A stretch of DNA of 64,000 nt, taken from contig JABYQN010000006.1 in NCBI GenBank assembly GCA_022606135.1, forward strand, positions 2,108,001 through 2,172,000. Direction: 5' to 3'. A program made the position numbers and the translations under genes. Below are positions 13,701 through 24,035 of the stretch, piece by piece. Under the pieces are notes generated by a model. It was given only the letters and a program-made list of their open reading frames with translations. It did not search any database and was not told the DNA's origin. Positions within the stretch are counted from its first letter, which is position 1. Each line of letters starts with the position of its first letter. Source of the DNA: Fomes fomentarius (lineage: Eukaryota; Basidiomycota; Agaricomycetes; Polyporales; Polyporaceae).

Positions 13701-16166
13701 TCCAGATGCGGCCGCTTACCCTTGGAATGTGTACGAAATATACCCTGTCGTTCCTCGCAGGGAGAAGAAGGCTGAGAGCCGAGGTGTCGTGGTCGAACTG
13801 CAGTCTCAGTATCCGGTCTTCAACATCTGTAAGTCTCAGTTTTCCATGTCACAATTATCTCTTCTTCACACATCGTTTCGTCCTATCCTTCCTTCTCTCA
13901 GACCCGGCGGTATACCCGTACAGTCTCGAGGCCATTTATCCTGCCGTTCCTCGCAGGAAGGACAGTACGGGAAGCCGCGGTGTCGTAATCACATTGCAGT
14001 CTCGATACCCGGCTCTCAACATCTGTAAGTGTTGCTTGCATCTTATGTGATCTCCACTTCACATTGTTTCGTTTTGCTCTCGCTTTTCTCCCTCGTCAGA
14101 CCCAACGGTGTATCCTTACAACCTTGAGGCCATCTATCCTACCGTTCCTCGAATTGAGGCTAGGAGGGAGGGTCGCGGTGTCGTGGTCAAGCTGCAGTCT
14201 CAGTACCCGGTTCTCAACATTTGTGAGTGACACTCGCGTAGTTCATTATCTTTCATGTCTCCAGCCATTCATCTTCTTGCCTTCTTCTCTTCTTTTCGAC
14301 GCCTTTCAGACCCGGCGGTATACCCGTATAGTCTACAGACGATCTACCCGACGATTACCCCTTTTCTTGCGCCCGCCGAGGATTTAATGCTTGATAGACC
14401 AGTTTCTGTGCTGGCAACAAGGAAGGTTGTGAGGGGCCATGTTCGCAAGTCTTCATGGAAGCGCGGTCGACCTCCAGTGCCCCCGATACCAGATAACGTT
14501 CATTCTTTAAAGGCTTTATCTGCTATCTCCGGAAAGCCCCTTCGTCCTGCAGGCATAGAGATGTGCATTCATGTGCAGCTTCCCTTGACGTATCCCAACG
14601 TTCATCCCTGTATGTTTGGAAATACTACGAACGAACAAATTCTGACACCTTCTTGCAGATCCGCCTGTGTACCCGCACTTCGATCTCTACCCAGCAGCAG
14701 GAGCAGCAGCAACAGATGAGATGTCGAGCATCAATGTCGAGCTGAGGGGGAAGGTACAAGCTGTATCTCAGTATCCCTACTTGGTCATCTGTGAGTACTA
14801 GCCACCCTCAACCTCGAGCTGCACCTTATAAATGTTGGACCAGACCCGCCGTTGTACCCCTTCATCGAGGTCTACCCGGGATCTTGGGCTTGCGCTGCGT
14901 CGACAGCACCTCGCCGTAGAAGGCCCAAGTATAGCCATATGGAACTCCGGGCACAGGTATTGGCGTTGTCCAAGCCCAGTAACCCTCTGCCAGCGCGTGA
15001 GCGGAGGCGGCCGAAGCACACCCACATGGACTTGCGCGCACAAGTTCTCGCTGAAGCACGAGTCGCTGCTCCTCCGCCTCCTCCTACGCACGCACCTCGA
15101 GTGGCATCTCCACCGTCGGCACCTCCCTCATTCGCTCTCCCACCTGTGCCCGCGCCCGCGCCCATGGTACCAGCGTCAGTGTCGGCTCGTCCCTCTCAGC
15201 CCCTGCGTCGTCCATCACAGATCCACTTCAGCGACGAGGATAATGATGAAGAGGCGCCCAATTCGCACATACAGGTGCCGACGATCGTAGCCGTGGAACC
15301 CAGTCCTACGGGCTCAGAGGCAGACCCAGCGTCCCCGGTGTTGTTCGAAATAGTGACCGCCCCTGCCCCGATTCCACAAGCAGCAGCCCCTGTTGCTCGC
15401 CCTCGTCCCCGGTCTGGTACAGTGACACGGCCACGGCCACCGCCGCCTATATCGTCACCCTCCCGTCCTATAGGTTCACGTCCCTTGTCTACTGCGGTTC
15501 CGCCACCTACCTCCGAGCTACCACCTGTTCCTGCCGCTCAACGATCAGTCAACCGCCTCTCTGGTCTACCTGCGCACCCTGCCATTAACCGAAGGGGCTC
15601 GGCGAGTGCAGCCCCCGCTCCTCGACCGATGTCGACTTTCGGACCCCTCCCGGCAGTACCGAACGCAGCGTCGGGACCTGTAATATCCCCAGTTCGTCGT
15701 CAAAGGAGCACGATGAGTCCCCTCGCTGAGGAGACTGTGACCCCCACCAACGGACGTTCGCCGCAGCTGCCTTCTCCTCCTGAAGAGTGGCAGAGGGGAT
15801 GGAGGACACCTACTGACGAGTCCCGCACCTCATCGTTGTCTGGCTTGCGGTCCGATCTTAGTCGGTCGAAGACTATGCCGACTCGCGCTGCTCCACGTGG
15901 TCCCAGGAGCAGCACGTTGATCTCGGAGAGGGCGAAGGCATTCGACAACCCCAACTGTAAGTCGGATTAACAGCCTTCTCTATGTGCGAAGAGAAATTGA
16001 CTATCAACTTGCAGTTGTTGCGAACGATGACGGGCCGTTGAAGTTGAGCATGCTTTCGGAGTTCCCCGCTCCTCCTAGGCCACCTCTCCCCGGTGTCTCG
16101 AGTCCCAATCATAGCCCTGGTCGATCGGTGTCGAAACTTGACAGGTCAAAATATCCATTTGCATAA
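10731..16166 (+). CDS. Large uncharacterised protein with exon-encoded YP repeats
   Basis: I do not recognise a named family; similar proteins without known function occur in Agaricomycetes. Fourteen exons (10731-11168, 11228-12791, 12844-12957, 13013-13156, 13212-13328, 13383-13505, 13563-13652, 13706-13828, 13902-14024, 14100-14222, 14310-14609, 14659-14790, 14844-15956, 16015-16166) join in one frame into 1551 residues. Residues 85-220 look folded: VQRGLKWLVVVIPP, HTLSSGPSRRLSNGILLPLYP, AIAREFSFPS..GLCVYLH, GQIEFDIDLARARWYDSWL. A disordered stretch follows, with two copies of a TTATSWGAPL.FPPSP unit near 12211-12390. Then come about twelve copies of a YPAVYP..L..IYP...YP.[FL][ND]I unit. 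The C-terminus is Pro/Ser/Arg-rich. No signal peptide or membrane segment is clear. All introns from exon 2 onward are phase 1 and split the Tyr codon that starts the next repeat. Confidence 0.85.
12646..14890 (+). repeat. Tandem array of symmetric repeat exons
   Basis: Ten consecutive exons (12844 to 14790) are each a multiple of three (114, 144, 117, 123, 90, 123, 123, 123, 300, 132 bases) and phase 1-1. Each starts with AY of a Tyr codon whose T ends the previous exon, and most read YP.VYP..L..IYP, a variable linker, VV..LQS.YP and [LF][ND]I. Further copies end exon 2 and begin exon 13. The units at 13706, 13902 and 14100 are closest (shared PR......RGVV..LQS.YP). The unit at 13563 has lost the central YP..L..IYP. 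The unit at 14310 has a 177-base insertion. Introns are 50-87 bases. Confidence 0.9.
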
Positions 16167-16380
16167 GCATTAGTTAGCTTTGGGCATACTTTCGACCTTT
16201 GGCCCCCGTGTACTTATGGCTATTATACTATCTTATGTTCTACATGTTGCAATGAAAGCTACCAGTGTGGCGTGGGATCGAGGACACGAGCACGTGGGAT
16301 TCGTAACGCGTCGCGACGCGTCAATAGTGGCACTGGCACAGGAGATTCTACCTCTGCCTCCGTTGCGCCTCTCGCTTGTT

Positions 16381-19300
16381 ATGCCTGCTTTCCAGACTCC
16401 ACTGGTATCTGGCTCCAATAAGCGCAAGAACGACCAACATGACCCAAACTTCGCGAACAGGAAGAGACCGGCTGTGGACGATAATTCATCAGCGATGGAG
16501 GGTGACCACTACTGGATGGTACAATGGTGCGTCCACTGTCGAATTCCAACATTTCATATTCCATCTAACGCGACTTGTAGGAGAAATCCACAGTACAAGA
16601 AGCACAAGACCTGGGATGGCGACGCTGTGCTAGTGGTTAGTGGGCAGAAATGCACATTATACGACTCGGACAACCGCCAGTGAGTAGCTTTGTGTGCGTT
16701 TTCTCTATATTATCCTATACGCTGTGCGCCCCAGACTAGCAAGTGGCAAACCCTACGGTATCGAGAGCACTCACAAGCTTGCTGAAGGCGTGGAGCTCGC
16801 CTTGGGCAGTCGCGAGATCGAGGTAGACCATCAACTGTCTCGGGAAGACTTCCTGTCTGGGAGATGTTTTGGTAGAGGAGGACTGCCTGACACGTCTACC
16901 TCGGCCTCCCGCCCCAGCGCTGCGAAACAATTTGTTCCTCTCAGGCCAAAGACACTGAACAGCGGCAAGAACTCCGCATATGTGGTACCATCTGCTGTGG
17001 TAGAGAAGGAGAAGCATGGTGTTGATCTCGAATCAGTCGACCTTGTGGTCTCACAGAAGTCAGCACAGGTACCGTCTGCTCGAGAATCCTTCTGGACCGC
17101 AAATTGGTGGGTGATGCGGCCTTTGCTCGCGGGTGATTGGCTGATATGACCATCCGTGCATGCAGGCGGAAGCCTCAGCAGAAGAAGCACAAGACCTGGG
17201 ATGGTGACGGGTTCGTAGTGCACGACGGGGAGAAGTTGACGCTACTTTCCGATGGTGGCTTAGTGTGAGTCGTGTTGGGACACTCTACCACTGCATGCTG
17301 ATCTGCTACAGACTGGGCACGAAGAAATGGGATGGACTACCCCTCTACAGCAGTTACCGGACGCTCATTGGCAATCGAGAGGTAGAGCTGGATAGCGCGA
17401 TATCCCGCTCCGAACTCCCAATTGTTGTTGGCCCATCCGCCGAACCACCCATTGATCCAGAATATAGCGAGGCTTCAAGCACACAAGCTCGAACTTCCTT
17501 CTTGTTGGAGGCAGTTCGTGACAGAAGAACCTCACATGATGGCGCCGGCAGCTCAAGCGCCTCCGTCAACTCCCCTGCCTCTGCGAAGAAGTTCATTCCA
17601 CCGGCTTCGTTTTACGGGACCGCGGTGAAGCCGAAGCCTAAGGGACCATTGTAAGTGACGCCGCAATCCCAAGTTTGTCGGCATTCTGACAATTCGCGTC
17701 AGGCACGACCCCGATGCTCCAGGTGCCATCGTCATGAAGGCGCCAACAAAGGAGCACCAGGCGAAATACAACAAGAAGTCGGTCTCGGATGTCGCCCATC
17801 TAGAATTGAACATGACTAATAAGCATTGCAAAGGAATTTGCCTGTCGTACAAGTTGTCATCGACCCCGTGCTCGCTCGCCATCTCCGACCCCACCAGAAA
17901 GAAGGTTCGTCTATTGTCTCAATGTATGCGCCGCATATAGGCAGCTCACCAAGGTGTTAGGTGTTCAGTTCCTTTACGAATGTGTCATGGGGCTTCGTAA
18001 ACACGAAGGCCAGGGGTGTATCTTGGCTGATGAGATGTGCGTTTGTGCATGCATAGTGTTACTTCCATGGCTAATCTTGTTCTAAAGGGGAATGGGCAAG
18101 ACCCTGCAGGTAGGCGTGTACCACATGTGGGCGATACTTGAATTGACATCATGAATAATGTAATGCGAAGACCATCACACTAGTGTGGACCTTGTTGAGT
18201 GAGCCACATAGCTAGACACCTCAAAACAGATTGCACTAACATTGGCTTCTAGAGCAGAATCCGTACGCAGGTGCAGGGCCTGCGCTAGGCAAAGTGCTCA
18301 TCGTTTGCCCGGTCTCCCTCGTAACTGTAAGTGATAATGTCAATGGTCTACATCGTTCGTCCTCAACGATCGGTTATCTCGCAGAACTGGAAGAACGAAT
18401 TCCACAAATGGTAAGCGAGCCTGCATGGCCCACTCTCTTAGGAGCATGTGCGATTTCTCGACCTTTTCGTTTCCAGGCTTGGAAAGGATCGTGTTGGGAT
18501 TTTCGTCGGGGACAAAGACAAGAAAACCATCAAGCAGTTCTTGAATTCGTAGGTGCAGCCTGCGCGTATCGCTGGCTGTGTTCTAATCCATCTATAGTAA
18601 AATACACCAAGTCCTTGTCATCGGATACGAACGACTACGCACCGTAATGTACAGATTCCGGTTACATCGCATTTCTGATCGTCTGACAGACCGCAACCGT
18701 GAACAGTGCTGACTTAGCATATTGCCAGTGAGCCATTCACTGTCCTAGCCTGTCCTCGAATATGTAGCTAAACCAATTAAATTAGACCACCCATCGGCTT
18801 GGTTATTTGTGACGAGGGTGGGTATTCCTTCTCTTATTCACTGCTTTCGACTCATTCGGCGTCGTAGGACACCGCCTGAAGTCTGCTAATAACAAGACGT
18901 CCACTATGTTTGAGGCATTGAAGACCCCGCGGCGGATTATTCTGTCAGGAACACCTATTCAGAACGAGCTGAGCGAATTCCATGCGATGGTGAGTCATAC
19001 GATTCAACTACTTACCCGTCTCTGACCACCAGGTAGGCCGACTTCTGCAATCCGGGATTGCTTGGTAGGTCGTGTTTCGCATCTCGTAGATAATGCAAGT
19101 CGACCATGCGTCACAGATGACTATAGCACTTTCAAACGCGTATATGAGACACCTATCCTCAAGAGCCGTGCGCCAGGTTGCGGTGCGAAGGAGGCTGAAT
19201 TTGGCGAAGCACGGTCTGCGCAAGTGAGCTATTGCCTGAGGTCTTGCTATCATTGGCTAAGATACTGATACTGTCGTAGCTCACCACTATCGCCAAGAGC

Positions 19301-21350
19301 TTCGTTTTGCGGAGAGAGGCAACGATGATGAAGAAGTATCTTCCCCCGAAGCGTAGGTGGCTAGCTATCTTGTATGCGAGTGATTCACTCAAAATCGCGC
19401 AGATGAATACGTTGTCTTCATCACTCCGACCAAGCTCCAGCTGTCTATCTTCGAGAAGATACTCTCCCATGACAAGCTCGATAACCTCGTCCGGAACTCC
19501 ACTGCGGAGTCTCTCGCTCTCATCAACATGCTCACCAAAATCAGCAACAGCCCAATCCTCCTGAAAGCCACCGCGGATCAAGCAAAACTCAAAGCACAGA
19601 ATGGCGGCGATATAGTGAAACGCAATGCTATCGAGGAAGCGCTCACTCTCTTACCTGAGAGAGCGCAAGTGGAAGATGTCTCACTGAGCGGTTAGTTCTC
19701 TGCGTGGCTTACGAAGTGGAAGTACACTTACGCACTACTTCAGGGAAATTGTCTGCGTTGGCTCGCTTGCTGAGAGCTCTACGGAAGGTATCTGACATTA
19801 TTCTCAAACTCGAATATTGCGTCTTGCAAGCTGAGTGGCTTTCCATAGCATACCGAAGAGAAGTGCATCATAGTATCACACTACACGTCGACCTTGAACA
19901 TCATAGAAGCCTACTGTAAGAAGAAATCATATACCTATCACCGACTAGACGGGTATGTCCCTCCTCCGATACTTGGACTCGCTTCGCTGACGTGGACTTG
20001 CTAGCAATACCCCGGCACCTAAACGTCAAGAGTACGTGAACGACTTCAACAAGGCCTCGCAATCGAAGTGCTGTACGCAAGCCAACCAATCCTTCTTGAT
20101 CGACAGCAACACTGATCCCGAATCCTAGTCATTTTCCTGCTCAGCTCAAAGGCTGGCGGAGTGGGACTCAACCTAATCGGAGCTTCACGCCTCTGTCTGA
20201 TTGACTCAGACTGGAATCCAAGGTACCCTACCCGTTGCAAAGAACATCTTATCGTTCTCTTCTAATACGACTATTTTGTAGTCATGACTTGCAGTCAATG
20301 GCACGCATACACCGGTACGTAATGGTGTATTATCATTTGACAGGTCACTGGACTAAGTCCTACAGAGATGGGCAAAAGCGACCTGTGTATATCTATCGTT
20401 TCCTGACGACCGGCACGATTGATGGTACGTCAGTGCGTTGGGTGATTCCAGTTGTCTGCTCACTTTCCCGCTTCAGAGAAGATCTATCAACGGCAGGTTA
20501 CGAAGCTAGGCTTGAGTGATTGTGAGTTTGTGCTCAGCCAAGAAACTGTGTGTTGGCTCACGTTTCGTTTTCCAGCATTGATGGGAACTGTCCGTTTCAC
20601 TCACCCACACTCAATGTTTTATGAATATGCATCTGAGCTCTTTGCAGGGTTCCTCCGATTCCAAATCCGACTCGTTCACTCGCAAGGATGTGAGCTATAC
20701 ATTCGCTGTTTCGTTGTGTATCGTCACTTAGATGCTGTACAGCTCTTGGACATATTCTCCATCAACCCTCACACCGCATGCAACACTCACGATCTCCTCG
20801 GCTGTCCCTGCGGCGCATCCGGAGAAGGAGCTGATATGGGTCTACGACAGGCTGAGGACTTGGAGAGAGCAATGGAGGAAGCGATGGAGTCTAGCGATGA
20901 AGACGACGACCCAATGAAGGGGTTTATGGCGGCTTCCCAGGTGAAGCAGAAGGACATCGACAGGCTTGACCAAGCGGTGAGTGGCTCTCACAGAATCTCA
21001 AAAGGTTTAGTAACGTCATAGTTCGTTCTGCATTCCAGTACTTGAAGCAGAAGCGGGCACAGCTGGCAGCCCTCGGAGAGTGGACGCACATAAACTGTCT
21101 TCGACATGGCGCAGTGGACCGAATAGACGATGACATGCTCACACACCTCATCTACTCGCCAGAGGACACCAACACCCCAGTATCTTCTGCCCCGCAGTCT
21201 CTAACAGAAAAACTCCTCCACGCTGCGGACAAGATCATGGTCGAGCAGCAGTTCTACTCACGAGACCAGGTTCCAGGAGGATCTATCTCGTTCCTCTTCG
21301 AGCGCAGAACCAAGTCGTCGGTTGAAGATGAGGAGGATGCTGAGGAGTAG
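16381..21350 (+). CDS. RDH54: RAD54B/RDH54-type SNF2 recombination translocase
   Basis: A Swi2/Snf2 DNA translocase of the Rdh54/RAD54B branch, acting with Rad51/Dmc1 in homologous recombination. It has many short introns. The N-terminus has two copies of a [10 protein letters not shown] motif (about 16580-16680 and 17165-17268). The helicase core then reads, after splicing, [29 protein letters not shown] (motif I), [17 protein letters not shown] (Ia), [16 protein letters not shown] (DEGH box, II), [16 protein letters not shown] (III), [56 protein letters not shown] (V) and [20 protein letters not shown] (VI). The C-terminal half is acidic, with CN..DLLGC.C near 20780-20815. RDH54 rather than RAD54 is favoured by the N-terminal motif and the C-terminal layout. 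Confidence 0.92.
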
Positions 21351-21431
21351 GACATGACGATCTGCTATCTCCGCTCACTTTGCATGATATATGTTATAGC
21401 CTACAGTGACAGTGATGTATCATACATGTTT

Positions 21432-22364
21432 TCAATGCTCCTCAATGGCATCCTTCTCGCGCGGGCCGGAAGCTTCTGAGTCTTGCCGTTTGTCATGGAG
21501 TGTTACGATGTTGCCAGGCTTGACCGGACCCTTCCGACGCGCAGGGATTCCCTTCAGTCGGGGTTCGTGACGCTCCCTCTGCACTCGAGCATTGACCGAC
21601 TTGCGATCATCGATAAACTGTAGGTGCAGCTATCGAAGAGGTGCTGCATGAGTGTCCGTATGTCACGATTGGGACCGACATGCGAGATTACCTTCGCTTC
21701 GTGAGCTTCATGCTCTGCTTTCTCCCTCTCCTGCCGGCGTTCTTCATCCTCATACTTCTTCACTTCGCGTTCGAGGATCTCCTCGATCATGGAAGAGCCT
21801 ATTCGCAGACTATTATGGGTCTTGGCAGTGTACACATAGTAACTGTCATAATTCTCCGCCTATACGGAAGTTCAAGTTGGCATTTGAGTCTTATAGATCT
21901 GTCCATGGGGCCATACCTTGAACCGGAACCCGAGCTGTGTACGTCGTCACTGAGAGAAAAAGGAACAGTAGCTTCAGGACTCACATCGGTGACCAGCTGT
22001 AAGACCCCTTTCGGAGACATGACGGTCCTCTTGATCCGCTCGTTGTTGATACGGAACCTGCGATACTTCGGATTCTCTGGGTCCCCCAGTATGTTCCGGG
22101 CTAGCCGCAGAACGACCTGTGCTAGGAATCGTCGCGTCAAGCGTCCACAGGCAGGGAACTCGGACGATTAACTTTGAGAGACTCGATGGCCACAGCGGAC
22201 CTGTTCCCCTCGAGGATTTCGCGATCGATTCTACGGCGGAAGGCTTGTCGAAGATCGTGCTCCTCGTCGAACTCCATATAAAGAGTCTGTGATGGTGCTG
22301 TGACTCGCATGTTGGCCATCCGCCACGTTACTGCTGCAGCGATATCCTCTCTTTGCGTTGACAT
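21432..22364 (-). CDS. PUB-domain protein, copy A
   Basis: Contains a PUB (PUG) domain, a fold that binds the C-terminal tail of p97/Cdc48 in PNGase and UBXD1. After an N-terminal helix (MSTQREDIAAAVTWRM), the domain runs VVLRLARNILGDPENPKYRRFRINNERIKR then GVLQLVTDLGFRFK, followed by a Tyr-rich YDSYYVYTAKTHNSLRIGSS helix and a charged coiled coil (EREVKKYEDEERRQEREKAE). The C-terminus is basic then acidic. Four introns are phase 0 at the same places as in copy B, immediately upstream on the same strand. It is convergent with the RDH54 gene; the stops are 81 bases apart. Its cellular role beyond likely p97 binding is unknown to me. Confidence 0.82.
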
Positions 22365-22692
22365 GGCTCTACGGGATACGAGTAGTCGAGAGGAGAAGGG
22401 AAACAGAGACGCGAATGCGTACAAAAGAAAGGATGAGACTCTTTATACGGCAAGGGCGCGAAGCCTTCCTTCCAGATAGGTGCTGCGGCAGGTTTGCATC
22501 AGTCACGTCACCTTCGTAGTACGGACGTAAAGGATGCACACCACGCCTTGAGCGGATGCGGTAGGGATACTGCAGCATCTTACATGACGGACAGGGCGTG
22601 TTGCTTCCAACACAGGCAGGTAGAGCAAGCCATTATACATGTTCATTGCAATATTCGCATATAGCTACAGTCTGTATGAAGGGTGAGTACAA
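22365..22692. other. Intergenic between the two PUB genes
   Basis: No gene seen in these 328 bases, which must hold the copy A promoter and the copy B 3' UTR. Confidence 0.5.
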
Positions 22693-23763
22693 CTAGTCAT
22701 CGTCATCGTCATTGTCGTCATCGCGTGCAGCTGCTGCCATTTCGTCGTCTGAGTCTACTGCAGCAATCACTCTGCCTGACAACGTGTGTCCAGAACCAGG
22801 CATTCGCTGTGGGCGGTGGTCTGCGACCTGTGACTCGGGTTCCGGAGACATGCCCGCCGCACGTTTCGCTGCCGCAGCTGCACGAGCGACACGTTCTCGC
22901 TCGTCAATCTCAGCCCTGCCCTTCCTGTCGTCGTAGAACGCCATCTTGACCTGGGAACGACAATTCAGATGGAGCGGGGACCTCACGCATCATGTCCCAA
23001 CCGCGGGCGTACCTTCTCCACAGCCGCTTCCTTGGCTGCTTTCTCTTCGGCTTTCTTGCGCGCAGCCTGTTCCTCCTTCACGACCTCCCGGTCTAGCGCC
23101 TCCTTGATCATAGCAGCGCCGATCCGCAATACGTTCATGTGCCGCTTGTTCCAGATGTAGTATGGCTGGAAGTTCTCAACCTGAGCCACGGCTGGTTAGT
23201 GTGGCAGCCACGGGCAGAGGACCACGCCTTCGCACCTCAGGACGAAAGCCAAGCTACACAGAAGGTATTCAGATAACATATGATGCAGATAGTCGACAGG
23301 ACGAACCGCCACCGCGTACTCCAGCGTCCCCCTCGGATCGACCAGTGTCCGCTTGATCATCGGATTCGTCGGCTTGAACCTCTGGTACTTCACCTCATCC
23401 GGGTGCGCAATGATGTTCTCTGCAAGCTTCAACAGGGTCTGCGCAGAACACAACACGTGTCATTGCTGCTGTTGGCATACACACACATGGGAGGAAGTAT
23501 ACTTGAAGAGATTCCAGGGCAACATGTCTTGGATTTGGACGTAGGATTCCGGGGTCGATCATCCTCCGCAACTCCTGCCGCTTCTCATGGTTTCCATCAA
23601 AGTTATTGCCTGCAGACGACCCTGCGGCAGCTGCAGCAGCGGCTCTCTCCCGCTCAGCATTGAGCCTACGCTCAAAGGCTGCCGCCACAGTATCGTGATC
23701 GGGACGAGCAGCTGGGAGTACTTGAGGTCCTTCTTGGAGCACTTCAACGACTTCAGGATCCAT
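22693..23763 (-). CDS. PUB-domain protein, copy B
   Basis: The better preserved PUB-domain paralogue. The chosen ATG at 23763 gives MDPEVVEVLQEGPQ. An Ala/Arg-rich helix (RRLNAERERAAAAAAAGSS) precedes the PUB domain: TLLKLAENIIAHPDEVKYQRFKP, IKRTLVDPRGTLEYAVALGFRPE, then NFQPYYIWNKRHMNVLRIGAAM. A Glu/Lys/Ala coiled coil (KEEQAARKKAEEKAAKEAA) follows. The tail holds KMAFYDDRKGRAE and ends in an Asp run. By family it should recruit Cdc48/p97. The four intron positions match copy A, showing tandem duplication. No ubiquitin-binding UBA or UBX domain is visible, so its cargo side is not defined. Confidence 0.85.
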
Positions 23764-24035
23764 ATTCGAGTAAGGCTCCGAGTACGGATGCAGCGAAGAG
23801 TGGATCGGACGCAAAGGGAGGACAATGTAGGATGTAGTATTCGACAGACCTGGGATAGACGCTCACACAGTGGCCGGGCCCGATTACTGGCGCTTGTACC
23901 TCATCGGTATGACTTCAACGTGTGCGCTAGAGCACTCACTTCAAAGTAGTCAGGAGTCCCAGCAAATGAGTATTAACTGCAGCGACACTATAGCATCTAT
24001 GATGCAACGGTAAAGGAACGACTATCTAGCATAAT

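Noticed and set aside
12844..14790. Regularly spaced repeats resembling a CRISPR-like array
   Set aside because: The repeats are exons with clear GT-AG introns and a continuous protein frame in a eukaryotic genome; repeat bases vary while the protein pattern is kept.
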